Assembly: GCF_003852895.1 (NCBI RefSeq) | Contig: NZ_QUSW01000001.1 | Coordinates: 558,001 to 622,000, forward strand | Origin: Rhizobacter terrae | GTDB lineage: Bacteria; Pseudomonadota; Gammaproteobacteria; Burkholderiales; Burkholderiaceae_C | Direction of reading: 5' to 3' | DNA: 64,000 nucleotides | Shown: positions 15,572 to 24,893 of the stretch, piece by piece | Position numbering within the stretch: position 1 is the first letter of the stretch | How the letters are laid out: each line of letters starts with the position of its first letter | The notes under the pieces: generated by a model | What the model saw: the letters and a program-made list of their open reading frames with translations, nothing else | Told to the model about the DNA's origin: nothing | The model's database searches: none | Program-made: the position numbers and the translations under genes

Positions 15572-17185
15572 TTAGCGGCCTTGGCCGCGTTGGGCTTTGA
15601 AGCCGGGCTTGCCGCCGGGGCGCGGCGCGGGTTTGCCGGCCGGGGCCTTGCGGCCTGCGAAGGTGCCCTTGTCGGCAGGCTTGCGGTCGAAGGCGCCGCG
15701 CGATGCGCCGTCGCGGCGATCGAAGGTTCCGTCGTTGCGCGAGGTGAAGGCCTTGTCGCCGCGAGGCTTGAAGGCGTCGTCGCGACGGGGCGCGAAGCCT
15801 TCTTCGCGGCGAGGTGCGCCGCCATCATCACGGCGCGCTGCAAAGCCATCATCACGACGCGGTGCAAAGCCGTCGTCACGACGCGGCGCGAAGCCAGCAT
15901 CGCGGCGCGGGCCAAAGGGCTTGCCACCCGGACGGCGGGGGCCGTCGTTGCCACGGTTGCCGAAGCCCTTGCCAGCGAACTTGTTGTCAGCGGGACGCGG
16001 CGGGAACATGCGCGGCTCGGGGTTCTTGGGCTCCAGGCCCGACACCGTCGCCACCGGAATGCTCTGGGTGGTGAATTGCTGGATGCGGCGGATCATGCCG
16101 GCGTCCATGCGCTCGGCCAGCGTCACCGCCAGGCCATTGCGGCCGGCGCGGCCCGTGCGGCCGATGCGATGCACGTAGTCTTCGGCCTTCATCGGCAGGC
16201 CGTAGTTGATGACGTGGCTGATGGTCGGCACGTCGATGCCACGGGCGGCCACGTCGGTGGCCACCAGCACGCGCAGCTGCTTCAGGCGCAGGCCCTGCAG
16301 CACGCGGTTGCGGCGGCCTTGCGGCATGCCGCCGTGCAGCGAAGCGACCTGATGGCCCATGTCGGCCAGGCGGTCGGCCAGCCAGTCGGCGTCGCGCTGG
16401 GTGCTGGTGAACACCACGGCCTGTTCCATGTCGCGCTCGGTCAGGATGTGGTCCAGCAGCGCGTTCTTGTGGGTCGAGTTGTCGGCCCAGTGCAGGCGCT
16501 GCTCGATGTTCTCGTGCGTGTCGGTGTGCGAGGCGACGTCGATGCGCTGCGCGTTCTTCAGCAGGCTCTCGGCCAGGCGGCCGACGTGGCCGGCGAAGGT
16601 GGCGCTGTACATCAGCGTCTGGCGCTCGGCCGGCACGTGCTCGGCAATGGTCTGGATGTCTTCGATGAAGCCCATGTCCAGCATGCGGTCGGCTTCGTCG
16701 AGCACCAGCACCTCGACGTGGTCGAGCACGGCCTTGCCGGTGGTGAGGTGGTCGAGCAGGCGGCCGGGGGTGGAGATGAGGATGTCCAGCGGGCCACGCA
16801 GCGCCTTGATCTGCGCCGGATAGGGCACGCCGCCGACAACGGTGGCGACGCGCAGGCCCTGCACGTGGCGGCCATAGGTGGAGGCCGCCTTGGCGACCTG
16901 GATGGCCAGCTCGCGCGTGGGCGTCAGCACCAGCACGCGGGGGCCGTAGACCACGCCCTTTTCACGGCGCTTGGTGTTGTCGCCGCGGGCGGCCAGGATG
17001 CGCTGCAGCGCGGGGAGGATGAAGGAAGCGGTCTTGCCGCTGCCGGTACTGGACGAGACCATCAGGTCGCGTCCCTCGATGGCCGGCGGAATGGCCTTGG
17101 ACTGGACGTCGGTGGGGGTGTCGTAGCCAGCGTCGGCCACGGCCTTGGAAAGGGCGGCATGCAGGCCCAGGGAATCGAAACTCAT
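15572..17185 (-). CDS. rhlE: DEAD-box ATP-dependent RNA helicase, RhlE type
   Basis: A 537-residue RNA helicase for ribosome assembly and mRNA turnover. It begins MSFDSLGLHAALSKAVADAGY (Q-motif region). The motifs are SSSTGSGKTASF (Walker A), PTRELAIQV, LVLDEADRMLDMGF (DEAD), MYSATF (SAT) and HRIGRTGRAG (motif VI). The C-terminal ~160 residues are basic and disordered, with about eight tandem octapeptides of RRDDGFAP type near 425-490. A 347-base leader and a -10 TAGAAT near 17477 suggest a long 5' UTR. Confidence 0.93.
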   Translation of the reverse strand: MSFDSLGLHAALSKAVADAGYDTPTDVQSKAIPPAIEGRDLMVSSSTGSGKTASFILPALQRILAARGDNTKRREKGVVYGPRVLVLTPTRELAIQVAKAASTYGRHVQGLRVATVVGGVPYPAQIKALRGPLDILISTPGRLLDHLTTGKAVLDHVEVLVLDEADRMLDMGFIEDIQTIAEHVPAERQTLMYSATFAGHVGRLAESLLKNAQRIDVASHTDTHENIEQRLHWADNSTHKNALLDHILTERDMEQAVVFTSTQRDADWLADRLADMGHQVASLHGGMPQGRRNRVLQGLRLKQLRVLVATDVAARGIDVPTISHVINYGLPMKAEDYVHRIGRTGRAGRNGLAVTLAERMDAGMIRRIQQFTTQSIPVATVSGLEPKNPEPRMFPPRPADNKFAGKGFGNRGNDGPRRPGGKPFGPRRDAGFAPRRDDGFAPRRDDGFAARRDDGGAPRREEGFAPRRDDAFKPRGDKAFTSRNDGTFDRRDGASRGAFDRKPADKGTFAGRKAPAGKPAPRPGGKPGFKAQRGQGR

Positions 17186-17532
17186 CGTCTTCTTTCAAGC
17201 AAAAGCAGTGCGTGGCGCCGCCCACGGGCGAAACGCAACAACGCACCGGCGCGCCCGCACGCGGGAGCGCCTTGGTCAGGTCGCTGGGAGAACGTTCTGA
17301 AGGGAACAGTCAAAGCGACGGCATCGCCGCCAACCGTTGCCCGCGCCGCCGCGAATGGACGGACGCTTCAGGAAATCGAACCAGGCCGACGGCATGCGTG
17401 GGTGGCTCGAAAGAGGTCAGAGGGGATGAACGAATGCGCTGACTTCCAGCCGGAAGCCAGCGCAGCCTTTGATTCTACCAAGAATCCTCGGGTTTGCCCC
17501 AGGTTTTTCTTGACCAGGGTCCGAGAAGTTCC
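17186..17532 (-). promoter_or_regulatory. Long rhlE leader with hairpin and -10 element
   Basis: This 347-base gap has no gene I can support. On the minus strand, TAGAAT (17477-17472) is a good -10 box, placing an rhlE transcript start near 17465 and a 5' UTR of about 280 bases. CGCTGACTTCC with GGAAGCCAGCG (17437-17462) forms a near-perfect hairpin at the start of that leader. Long structured leaders occur on cold-shock and autoregulated DEAD-box helicase mRNAs. No clear -35 box is seen. Confidence 0.45.
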
Positions 17533-18093
17533 TCACACCGCCAGCAGATGCTGCCGGTAGTACACCAGTTCGTCGATGGATTCGTGAATGTCGGCAAGCG
17601 CCGTATGCGCCTGCGCCTTCTTGAAGCCGCCCATGATGTCGGGCTTCCAGCGGCGCGCCAGCTCCTTGAGCGTGCTCACGTCCAGGTTGCGGTAGTGGAA
17701 GAAGGCTTCCAGCTTGGGCATGTAGTTGGCGAGGAAGCGACGGTCCTGGCAGATGCTGTTGCCGCACATCGGCGATTTGCTGGAGCCAACATACTTCTTC
17801 AGGAATTCGATGCACAGCGCCTCGGCCTGGGCCTCGTCGACGGTGGAAGCCTTCACCCGGTCGATCAAGCCGCTCTTGCCGTGGGTGCCCTTGTTCCAGG
17901 CGTCCATGCCATCCAGCGTGGCGTCGCTCTGGTGGATGGCGAACACCGGCCCTTCGACGCGGACGTTCAGCTGCGGATCGGTGACCACCAGGGCGATTTC
18001 GATGATGCGATCGCGGTCGGGGTACAGCCCCGTCATTTCCAGGTCGATCCAGACCAGGTTGTGTTCGCTGGCGGCCAGTGCGGTCTCGGACAT
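17533..18093 (-). CDS. orn: Oligoribonuclease
   Basis: A 186-residue DEDDh 3'-5' exonuclease that degrades 2-5 nt RNAs and pGpG to mononucleotides, completing RNA and c-di-GMP turnover. Motifs: WIDLEMTGL (first DE), [12 protein letters not shown] (second D) and [11 protein letters not shown] (His and last Asp). The open frame runs far upstream in the same frame, but the conserved N-terminus [12 protein letters not shown] and AAGGAG before the ATG at 18093 fix the start. Confidence 0.96.
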   Translation of the reverse strand: MSETALAASEHNLVWIDLEMTGLYPDRDRIIEIALVVTDPQLNVRVEGPVFAIHQSDATLDGMDAWNKGTHGKSGLIDRVKASTVDEAQAEALCIEFLKKYVGSSKSPMCGNSICQDRRFLANYMPKLEAFFHYRNLDVSTLKELARRWKPDIMGGFKKAQAHTALADIHESIDELVYYRQHLLAV

Positions 18094-18207
18094 TGTCTTT
18101 TCTCCTTGAACCGGCATTCTCGCAGGGCCGGGGATGGCCCTGGCACCGTTTGCGCCAGGCGACCGCGCCGCCTGTGACATCGGCACGCACGACCTACACT
18201 CCCGGCC

Positions 18208-19491
18208 ATGACGTCGTTTTCCCTCACCCTGCTCTTCGTGTCGGCGCTGGTCGCCTCGCTGCTGGTCAAGTTCTGGCTGGCGACACGGCAGATGCGGCAC
18301 GTGGCTGCGCATCGCGGCGCAGTACCGGGCACCTTTGCCCAGACCATTTCCCTCGCTGCGCACCAGAAGGCGGCGGACTACACCCTGGCCAAGGCGCGCT
18401 TCGGTCTGCTGAGCACGGCTTTCGGGGCGGCAGTGCTGATCGGCTGGACGCTCATGGGCGGGCTGGACGAACTGAACCAGTTCCTGCTGCAGACCGTGCA
18501 ACCGCGCTGGGGCGGCATGGCGTACCAGCTGTCGCTCCTCGGCGCGTTCACGCTGGTCGGCGGCATCCTCGAATTGCCCTTCGAGCTCTACAGCACCTTC
18601 CGCATCGAGCAGCGCTTCGGTTTCAACCGCCTCACCTGGAAGCTGTACATCGCCGACACGCTCAAGGGCGTGCTGGTCGGCCTGCTGGTGGGCGTGCCGA
18701 TCGCCGCGCTCATCCTCTGGCTGATGGGCAGTGCCGGCCGCTGGTGGTGGCTGTGGGCCTGGGGGGTGTGGATGGGCTTCAACCTGCTGATGCTGGTGCT
18801 CTATCCGACCGTCATCGCGCCGATGTTCAACAAGTTCGAGCCGCTGCCCGACGAATCGCTCAAGGCCCGCGTGCAGGCGCTGATGCAGCGCTGCGGTTTC
18901 GCGGCCAAAGGCCTGTTCGTGATGGACGGCAGCAAGCGCTCGGCCCACGCCAACGCCTACTTCACGGGCTTCGGTGCCGCCAAGCGCGTGGTGTTCTTCG
19001 ACACGCTGCTCAACAAGCTCACGGCAGGCGAGGTCGAGGCCGTGCTGGCACACGAGCTGGGCCACTTCAAGCACCGCCACGTGCAAAAGCGCATCGCGTC
19101 GATGTTTGCCTTGAGCCTGGCGGGCTTCGCCCTGCTGGGCTGGCTGTCGGGGCAGGCCTGGTTCTACACCGCCTTCGGTGTGCGCCCGGCCCTGGCAGCC
19201 CCCAACGACGCCGTCGCGCTGCTGCTGTTCATGCTGGTGGTGCCGGTCTTCGGCTTCTTCATCTCCCCGCTGTTCGCCCAGTTGTCGCGAAAGCACGAGT
19301 TCGAAGCGGACGCCTACGCCTGCGCGCAGGCCAGCGGCACCGACCTCGCGGCGGCCCTGCTCAAGCTGCACGAAGACAACGCATCAACCCTGACGCCCGA
19401 TCCGATCTACGTGCGCTTCTACTATTCGCATCCGCCGGCCAGTGAACGCCTGGCCGCGCTTCCCCTCACGCCCTCCCACCAAGCCGGGTGA
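18208..19491 (+). CDS. M48 family zinc metallopeptidase, Ste24-like
   Basis: A 427-residue integral membrane protease. [10 protein letters not shown] (near residue 280) is the zinc HEXXH motif, and [10 protein letters not shown] near 370 supplies the third ligand. About six hydrophobic segments surround it, including an N-terminal anchor ([20 protein letters not shown]) and the M48 N-terminal domain. Ste24/CAAX-type homologues act in membrane-protein quality control in bacteria. The start lacks a Shine-Dalgarno sequence; TACACT ends 7 bases before the ATG. phhB follows after 4 bases. Confidence 0.92.
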   Translation: MTSFSLTLLFVSALVASLLVKFWLATRQMRHVAAHRGAVPGTFAQTISLAAHQKAADYTLAKARFGLLSTAFGAAVLIGWTLMGGLDELNQFLLQTVQPRWGGMAYQLSLLGAFTLVGGILELPFELYSTFRIEQRFGFNRLTWKLYIADTLKGVLVGLLVGVPIAALILWLMGSAGRWWWLWAWGVWMGFNLLMLVLYPTVIAPMFNKFEPLPDESLKARVQALMQRCGFAAKGLFVMDGSKRSAHANAYFTGFGAAKRVVFFDTLLNKLTAGEVEAVLAHELGHFKHRHVQKRIASMFALSLAGFALLGWLSGQAWFYTAFGVRPALAAPNDAVALLLFMLVVPVFGFFISPLFAQLSRKHEFEADAYACAQASGTDLAAALLKLHEDNASTLTPDPIYVRFYYSHPPASERLAALPLTPSHQAG

Positions 19492-19495
19492 CACC

Positions 19496-19828
19496 ATGAC
19501 GAATCTTCTGCACAGCAAGTGCCAGGCCCTCGAAGGCGGCTCGCCGATGAGCGAATCGGACATCAAGCGCCACCTCAACGAGGTCCCGGGCTGGCACCTC
19601 GACAAGGGCTTCATCGAGAAGACCTTCAGCTTCAAGGACTTCCACGAGACCATGGCCTTCCTCAATGCGATGGCGTGGATCTGCCACACGGAGGACCATC
19701 ACCCCGACCTGCAGGTGAGCTACAGCCGCTGCGTGGTGCGCTTCAACACCCACTCGGTGGGCGGCGTGTCGATCAACGACTTCATCTGCGCGGCGAAGGT
19801 GAACGCGCTCGTGGCCTTTGTCGGCTGA
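19496..19828 (+). CDS. phhB: Pterin-4a-carbinolamine dehydratase
   Basis: A 110-residue enzyme that dehydrates 4a-hydroxytetrahydropterin, recycling the cofactor of aromatic hydroxylases. The family signature is present: WHLDKGFIEKTFSFKDFHET, then CHTEDHHPDLQVSY with the active-site His pair, and NTHSVGGVSINDF. The open frame extends into the upstream protease gene, but ATG 19496 gives the usual length and follows the protease stop by 4 bases, implying coupling. Confidence 0.93.
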   Translation: MTNLLHSKCQALEGGSPMSESDIKRHLNEVPGWHLDKGFIEKTFSFKDFHETMAFLNAMAWICHTEDHHPDLQVSYSRCVVRFNTHSVGGVSINDFICAAKVNALVAFVG

Positions 19829-19849
19829 GCGCTTCACGAGGGCCTTGCA

Positions 19850-20767
19850 GTGAGCAAGGTCCAGGTGCCCGACGACGGGCTGGACTTCGGCCTGGTCGTC
19901 GCCGGGTATGGCCGCCACTACGTGGTGGAGACGCCCGAAGGCCGGCGCGTGATCTGCCATCCGCGCGGCAAGAAGAGCGAATGCGTGGTGGGCGATCGCC
20001 TGCGCTGGCAACCGGCTGGCGACGAGGGCGTCATCGAGCACGTGGAGCCGCGGCGCAACCTGATGTTCCGGCAGGACGAGTGGCGCACCAAGGCGTTTGC
20101 AGCCAACCTCGACCAGATCCTCGTGATGGTGGCGGCCAAGCCGGTGTTCAGCGAATCGCAGCTGGCCCGGGCGCTGATCGCGGCGGAGAGCGCCGGCATC
20201 GCGGCACACGTGCTGCTGAACAAGGCCGATCTGCCTGAGATCGAGGACGCGCGCGCCCGGCTCGCCCCCTACACGCGCATGGGCTACGAGGTGGTAGAGG
20301 TGGCGTTGAAGGCCCGGACCGACGAGGCCCGGGCCACGCTGTCGCCCATGCTGGAAGGCAAGGCCACGCTGGTGCTGGGCCCCAGCGGCGCGGGCAAGAG
20401 CACGCTCATCAACCTGCTGGCGCCGGATGCCAAGGCGCAGGTCGGCGAGATATCGCAGGCATTGAACTCGGGCAAGCACACCACCACCAGCACACAGTGG
20501 TATTGGCTGGATGCGCAGCGGACGACAGGGCTGATCGACTCCCCCGGCTTCCAGGAATTCGGCCTGCGCCAGGTGACCGCCCAGGACCTTCCGACGCTGA
20601 TGCCGGACCTGCGCGAGCATCTTCCGGGCTGCCGCTTCTACAACTGCACCCACCAGCACGAGCCCGGCTGCGGTGTGCGTGCAGCGGTGGAACGTGGCGA
20701 GATCAGCGAGTCGCGCTATCGGATCTACGGCGAGATCCGCGAGGAGCTGAGCCAGACGCGCTGGTGA
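19850..20767 (+). CDS. rsgA: Small ribosomal subunit biogenesis GTPase RsgA
   Basis: A 305-residue circularly permuted GTPase for late 30S maturation. OB-fold N-terminus (GLVVAGYGRHYVVE...CHPRGKKSECVVGD), then LLNKADL (G4), GPSGAGKSTLINLL (G1), KHTTTS (G2) and DSPGFQEFGL (G3). The C-terminal zinc finger is CRFYNCTHQHEPGCGV. The start is GTG, 21 bases after phhB. Only 6 bases separate it from the convergent CobD/CbiB-like gene, with GAGCCGGCTC spanning both stops. Confidence 0.95.
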   Translation: MSKVQVPDDGLDFGLVVAGYGRHYVVETPEGRRVICHPRGKKSECVVGDRLRWQPAGDEGVIEHVEPRRNLMFRQDEWRTKAFAANLDQILVMVAAKPVFSESQLARALIAAESAGIAAHVLLNKADLPEIEDARARLAPYTRMGYEVVEVALKARTDEARATLSPMLEGKATLVLGPSGAGKSTLINLLAPDAKAQVGEISQALNSGKHTTTSTQWYWLDAQRTTGLIDSPGFQEFGLRQVTAQDLPTLMPDLREHLPGCRFYNCTHQHEPGCGVRAAVERGEISESRYRIYGEIREELSQTRW

Positions 20768-20773
20768 GCCGGC

Positions 20774-21763
20774 TCAGCCGAGGATGTTCGCCAGCGACAG
20801 CAAGGCGACCAGCAGCATCCATAGCACCACCGAGCGCCACACCAGGCCGACGATGCTGCGCAGATGAGCCGGCACCGGCACGGCACCTGGCGTCGAACCT
20901 TCCGCATCCATCTCGCCGATGGCCCCGCCGCGATCGAAGGTCTTGGACCGGTCCGGTGTCACCCCGGGTGCCGCGCTGCCGCCCAGCTGCACGCCCACGG
21001 CGCCGGCAGCCGCCGCGAGGATGATGCCCTCGTTGGGATGCTTCCACAGGCCCGCATCCCGCCGCCAGCAGCTCACCGCCTCCTCGAAGTTGCCGACCAC
21101 GGCGAAGCCGAAGGCCGTCAGCCGTGCGGGCAGGTGGTCGATGATGCTGAACATGCGCTGCGACAGGGCCATGAGCCGCTCGTTGATCGCCTCGCCCACG
21201 GTGCGGTTCTTGTAGGCCCAGTAGCGGCTGGCGAACTCGGCCATGCGGTACAGCACCGCACCGGCCGGGCCCAGGCCGAGCGTCGAGAGCACGACGAACC
21301 AGAAGAACACGCCAAACACGTGGCGATGCGCCGCCAGCAGCGAGTGTTCGATGATGTGGCGCAACAGCTCGGTGCGCGGCAGTTCGCTCGCGTCCAGGTG
21401 CCGCCATTCGGTCAGCAGCCTGCGGGCCTCGTCCTCGTCGCCGCGCTCCAGCGCATCGCGGATGTCGGTGAAATGGTGGCTGAACTGGCGGAAGCCGAGC
21501 GTCACGTAGAGCACGGCCACGTTCCACGCCAGCCCGAGGAAGATGTTGACGTGCACCAGCCCGAGGTAGATGAGCCAGGCCAGGACCGCTGGCGCGATGG
21601 TGGTCACGCACCACACCACCCAGGCGTGGTGCGGCTTGCCGGCGTCGAAGTTGCGGCCGGTCCAGCGCATCCATTGGGTGAGCGAATCGTGCACCGGATT
21701 GCCACGCGGCAACGGCTTGAGTTGCTCGATGAGCAGTGCGAAGAGGACGGCGAAGAAGCTCAT
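20774..21763 (-). CDS. CobD/CbiB family membrane protein
   Basis: A 329-residue membrane protein related to CobD/CbiB adenosylcobinamide-phosphate synthase. It starts with SFFAVLFALLIEQLKPLP and has about five hydrophobic helices. RYWAYKNRTVGEAINERLMALS and the later FEEAVSCWRRD fit the family. It stands alone without cobalamin genes; such orphans are common in Burkholderiales and may have a different job. No Shine-Dalgarno sequence; TATGAT lies 9 bases before the ATG. Confidence 0.82.
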   Translation of the reverse strand: MSFFAVLFALLIEQLKPLPRGNPVHDSLTQWMRWTGRNFDAGKPHHAWVVWCVTTIAPAVLAWLIYLGLVHVNIFLGLAWNVAVLYVTLGFRQFSHHFTDIRDALERGDEDEARRLLTEWRHLDASELPRTELLRHIIEHSLLAAHRHVFGVFFWFVVLSTLGLGPAGAVLYRMAEFASRYWAYKNRTVGEAINERLMALSQRMFSIIDHLPARLTAFGFAVVGNFEEAVSCWRRDAGLWKHPNEGIILAAAAGAVGVQLGGSAAPGVTPDRSKTFDRGGAIGEMDAEGSTPGAVPVPAHLRSIVGLVWRSVVLWMLLVALLSLANILG

Positions 21764-21796
21764 TCGCCGCGAATCATAACGGTGGGATGTGCTGCT

Positions 21797-22477
21797 TCAC
21801 GCCGCCAGGAAGCGATAGAAGTTGCGCAGCATCGCCGCCGTCGCTCCCCAGATGAAGTACTGGCGCGCCGCCTCGCTGCGCGCCTGCCACGGCATGGACA
21901 GGAATTCGCGCCTGCGGCCGGCGACCTCGATGCCATGGCGCCGGTGGTTGGCCGGCGACATCAGGAAGCCCAGCGGCACCTCGAAGACTTCGGCGACCTC
22001 GAAAGGATCGACCTGGATGCTGAACGGGGGCTCGATCAGGGCCACGACAGGGGTGACGACAAAGCCCGTGCCGGTGGTGTACGTGGGCAGCACGCCCAGC
22101 ACCTCGACGTGGCGGGCATGCAGACCGATTTCCTCCTCCGCTTCGCGCATGGCGGTGGCGACGGCATCGACATCCTCGGGCTCGGCCCGGCCGCCGGGGA
22201 AGCTGATCTGGCCCGGGTGGTCGTGCAGGTGGTCGGTGCGTTGGGTGAGGAGGACAGTCACTTCGTCATCGCGCTGCACGAGAGGGACGAGAACGGAAGC
22301 GTTGGTGGGTTCGCGGTCGCTGAAGCGGTGTTCGACCACGATCTCAGGCGCCCACGTGGGTGGGGCCTTGAACCGACGGCGCAGGGCGTCGGGCTTCAGC
22401 TCGGCAGGAGTGATCGCAGGCAGGTGATCGTCGACGCCGAGGACCGGCAAGGTGGTGGGATCGAAGCTCAGGGCCAT
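21797..22477 (-). CDS. NUDIX hydrolase, CoA pyrophosphatase type (NudL/YeaB)
   Basis: A 226-residue NUDIX enzyme. The NUDIX box runs from GGRAEPEDVDAVATAMREAEEEIG, with the REAEEEIG core, near residues 94-118. Before it, LTQRTDHLHDHPGQISFPGG is the CoA-pyrophosphatase subfamily signature (UPF0035). It probably hydrolyses CoA or its derivatives to adenosine 3',5'-bisphosphate and 4'-phosphopantetheine. It lies 19 bases after the CobD-like start in the same direction, so the two may be cotranscribed. Confidence 0.9.
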   Translation of the reverse strand: MALSFDPTTLPVLGVDDHLPAITPAELKPDALRRRFKAPPTWAPEIVVEHRFSDREPTNASVLVPLVQRDDEVTVLLTQRTDHLHDHPGQISFPGGRAEPEDVDAVATAMREAEEEIGLHARHVEVLGVLPTYTTGTGFVVTPVVALIEPPFSIQVDPFEVAEVFEVPLGFLMSPANHRRHGIEVAGRRREFLSMPWQARSEAARQYFIWGATAAMLRNFYRFLAA

Positions 22478-22489
22478 CCGGCATTTTCA

Positions 22490-22518
22490 AACAAAAAGCC
22501 GCCTGGAGAGGCGGCTTT
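22490..22518 (-). terminator. Terminator of the rpsP-rplS operon
   Basis: On the minus strand AAAGCCGCCT and AGGCGGCTTT form a perfect 10-base stem with a GGAG/CTCC loop, followed by a T-rich run (complement of 22489-22497). It sits about 100 bases beyond the rplS stop. The intervening segment contains CCTCCGCG-A-CGCGGAGG and GCGCTTCGCGC palindromes. Confidence 0.9.
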
Positions 22519-22618
22519 GTTGTGTCGAGGAGCGACGATCACTGCAGGCCAACTTTTGCCTACGGCTAAAACTCGCTCCGCGCTTCGCGCGACCTCCGCG
22601 ACGCGGAGGCTGACTGCG

Positions 22619-22972
22619 TCAGGCGAGCTTTTCCTTGATGCGAGCCGACTTGCCCGAACGATCGCGGAGGTAGTACAGCTTGGCGCGGCGCACATCGCCG
22701 CGGCGCTTGACTTCGATCGAGGCGATCAGCGGGCTGTAGATCTGGAAGGTACGCTCCACGCCTTCGCCGCTGGAGATCTTGCGGACGATGAAGCTGGAGT
22801 TCAGGCCGCGGTTGCGCTTGGCAATCACGACGCCTTCGTAGGCCTGCACGCGCTTGCGGGTGCCTTCGACGACGTTCACGTTGACGATGACCGTGTCGCC
22901 GGGCGCGAAGGCCGGGATGGTCTTGTTCAGGCGAGCAATTTCTTCTTGCTCGAGGGTCTGGATCAGGTCCAT
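22619..22972 (-). CDS. rplS: 50S ribosomal protein L19
   Basis: A 117-residue L19, located at the 30S-50S interface. The conserved start is [17 protein letters not shown], then [35 protein letters not shown] and [12 protein letters not shown]. The frame is open upstream, but the L19 N-terminus fixes the start at 22972. It is last in the rpsP-rimM-trmD-rplS operon, 91 bases after trmD. Confidence 0.98.
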   Translation of the reverse strand: MDLIQTLEQEEIARLNKTIPAFAPGDTVIVNVNVVEGTRKRVQAYEGVVIAKRNRGLNSSFIVRKISSGEGVERTFQIYSPLIASIEVKRRGDVRRAKLYYLRDRSGKSARIKEKLA

Positions 22973-23063
22973 GGTTTCTCCGTGCGATCGTGCCAACGCG
23001 GTGTTGAGAATTGGGTTCGGATACGTGGTACCCGGGCCTGGCAGAGGATCGAAAAGCCTTTGA

Positions 23064-23816
23064 TTATAGCGCAAGGCCGGCCAGGAACTTCTCGTCGGCT
23101 TTGGTGAGCTTTCCCGCCGCCCGAGCGGCAGCGATCAGGTCGGGCCGGCGCCGGGCGGTCAGCTCCAGCGAGCGTTCCCGCCGCCAGCGGGCGATGTCGG
23201 CGTGGTGGCCCGACAGCAGCACCGGCGGCACGGGCTGGGGTTCGCCCTCGCCTGCCAGGACTTCGGGACGGCTGTAGTGCGGGCAATCGAGCAGGCCGTC
23301 CGAGAAGCTGTCCTGCTGGTGGGACTGGGCATCGCCCAGCACGCCATCCTGCAGGCGGGCCACGCCATCCAGCAGGGCCAGCGCAGGCAGTTCGCCTCCG
23401 GAGAGCACGAAGTCGCCCAGGCTCAGCTCGACGTCCACGTGGCGGTCGAGGAAGCGCTGGTCGATGCCCTCGTACCGCCCGCACAGGAAGATGGCACCGG
23501 CGCCAGACGCAAATTCCGTCACGACCTGCTGGTCGATGCGCCGGCCGGTGGGCGTGAAATGCACCACCGGAGCCGAATCGGCCCGGGCCGCACGCACCGC
23601 CGCCAAGGCCCGCTCCAACGGCTCGGCCAGCATCACCATGCCAGGCCCGCCGCCATACGGGCGGTCATCCACCCTGCGGTAGTTGTCATCAGCAAAGTCA
23701 CGCAACTGCCACAGGTGAACCGCCACCTGCCCGGACTCGAACGCGCGCCGCGTCACGCCTTGCGTCAGGTGCGGCGCGAACAGCTCGGGAAACAGGGTGA
23801 TGGCGTCGAAGCGCAT
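23064..23816 (-). CDS. trmD: tRNA (guanine-N1-)-methyltransferase
   Basis: A 250-residue SPOUT-class enzyme that methylates G37 of tRNAs to prevent frameshifting. It opens [41 protein letters not shown] and [14 protein letters not shown] form the trefoil-knot SAM site. The C-terminal domain includes LPEVL-type [29 protein letters not shown]. It follows rimM by 12 bases. Confidence 0.98.
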   Translation of the reverse strand: MRFDAITLFPELFAPHLTQGVTRRAFESGQVAVHLWQLRDFADDNYRRVDDRPYGGGPGMVMLAEPLERALAAVRAARADSAPVVHFTPTGRRIDQQVVTEFASGAGAIFLCGRYEGIDQRFLDRHVDVELSLGDFVLSGGELPALALLDGVARLQDGVLGDAQSHQQDSFSDGLLDCPHYSRPEVLAGEGEPQPVPPVLLSGHHADIARWRRERSLELTARRRPDLIAAARAAGKLTKADEKFLAGLAL

Positions 23817-23828
23817 GACTGCGCGGGG

Positions 23829-24431
23829 TCAGTAGTCCAGGCCCCAGTCGACGGTGATGCGCTTGTCGGCCAGGCTCACGTCGCTCACGTAGGCGGCGAC
23901 GAAGGGAACCAGCCGCTGCACCGCCTCGTCATTGGGGTCGGCATCCGGCGGCGCGATGCGCAGCACGCTGTGCGGACCAGTATCCAGCAGGCTCACCACG
24001 GTACCCAGAGCTTCGCCCTGCAGGTTCACCACGGACATGCCGATGAGATCGACCCAGTAGTACTCGTCGGGTTCGGCGGTCGGGAAGCTGGCGCGGGAGA
24101 CGAACACCCTGGCGCCCTTGAGCGCTTCTGCGCCGCTGCGGTCAGACACATCCAACGGCAGCGCGACGACGCCATCGCCATGGTGCTTGACCTGGGAAAT
24201 CTTGAGGAAAGAGGGAATGGCTTCTGCCGCAGGGGCGGGCCGCTTCGGGCCTTGCGGCTCGGGCGGCTTGAGGAACCAGCGCCGCGTGGAGAACAGCGCT
24301 TGAGGATCGGCCGCGAAGGGGTGGATCTTGATCCATCCCTTGACGCCCCAGGCGTCGATGATGCGGCCAACCTCGATGGCGTCTTCAGGCCAGGCGGGCG
24401 TGTCGCCCGCGGCTTGGGACGCCGTGCTCAC
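23829..24431 (-). CDS. rimM: Ribosome maturation factor RimM
   Basis: A 200-residue 16S processing factor that binds S19 in the 30S head. VGRIIDAWGVKGWIKI marks the N-terminal RimM domain, and the PRC-barrel half carries EYYWVDLIGMSVVN and IPFV-like RLVPFVAAYVSDV. The start is GTG at 24431, 8 bases after rpsP. An internal acidic/proline insertion (about 50-75) is longer than in E. coli. Confidence 0.95.
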   Translation of the reverse strand: MSTASQAAGDTPAWPEDAIEVGRIIDAWGVKGWIKIHPFAADPQALFSTRRWFLKPPEPQGPKRPAPAAEAIPSFLKISQVKHHGDGVVALPLDVSDRSGAEALKGARVFVSRASFPTAEPDEYYWVDLIGMSVVNLQGEALGTVVSLLDTGPHSVLRIAPPDADPNDEAVQRLVPFVAAYVSDVSLADKRITVDWGLDY

Positions 24432-24439
24432 GGTACAGC

Positions 24440-24688
24440 TTAGGCTGCGGCCTTGGCCTGGGCAACCAGGCGAGCCACCGTGGGCGACAGCTGGGCGCCT
24501 TGGCTGGCCCAGTAGTCGACGCGGTCGAAAGCCACGCGCAGGGGTTGCTCGGCGCCAGCGGCCACGGGGTTGTAGAAGCCCACGCGCTCGATGAAGCGGC
24601 CATCGCGGCGAACGCGCGAGTCAGCAACCACGATGTTGAAGAAAGGACGCTTCTTGGCGCCGCCACGTGCGAGTCGAATCACGACCAT
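24440..24688 (-). CDS. rpsP: 30S ribosomal protein S16
   Basis: An 82-residue S16, a 5'-domain assembly protein: [23 protein letters not shown], then [15 protein letters not shown] and [17 protein letters not shown]. The ATG at 24688 is fixed by homology, although the frame is open upstream. It is first in the operon with rimM, trmD and rplS. Confidence 0.98.
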   Translation of the reverse strand: MVVIRLARGGAKKRPFFNIVVADSRVRRDGRFIERVGFYNPVAAGAEQPLRVAFDRVDYWASQGAQLSPTVARLVAQAKAAA

Positions 24689-24858
24689 GTTGTTTCCTTG
24701 AATTGTGAAAACAATCCACCGCACCAGGAGACACTCAGGGCGAGCAGATCAACGACGACCGAGGCCCTACGCCTCGTCCGCCAGCCATTCGGTACCGTAG
24801 ATACGCCGCAAGACGCGTTGTTTCCAAAGCAGGACTTGGGCCGTCACCGAAACCGCGC

Positions 24859-24889
24859 ATTATAAACTCCAAGAACCTTCCCAGGCCAA
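24859..24889 (-). promoter_or_regulatory. Promoter of the rpsP operon
   Basis: On the minus strand a perfect TATAAT (24864-24859) lies 19 bases after TTGGCC (24889-24884). It would start the transcript near 24852, giving a 5' UTR of about 165 bases before rpsP. The leader includes CGAGGC-CCTAC-GCCTCG, a small hairpin. The promoter lies just in front of the divergent GNAT gene. Confidence 0.6.
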
Positions 24890-24893
24890 ACCC

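Noticed and set aside
15488-17560. Long + strand open frame opposite rhlE
   Set aside because: Antisense of rhlE; low-complexity Ala/Arg/His translation, and the rhlE strand has all DEAD-box motifs.
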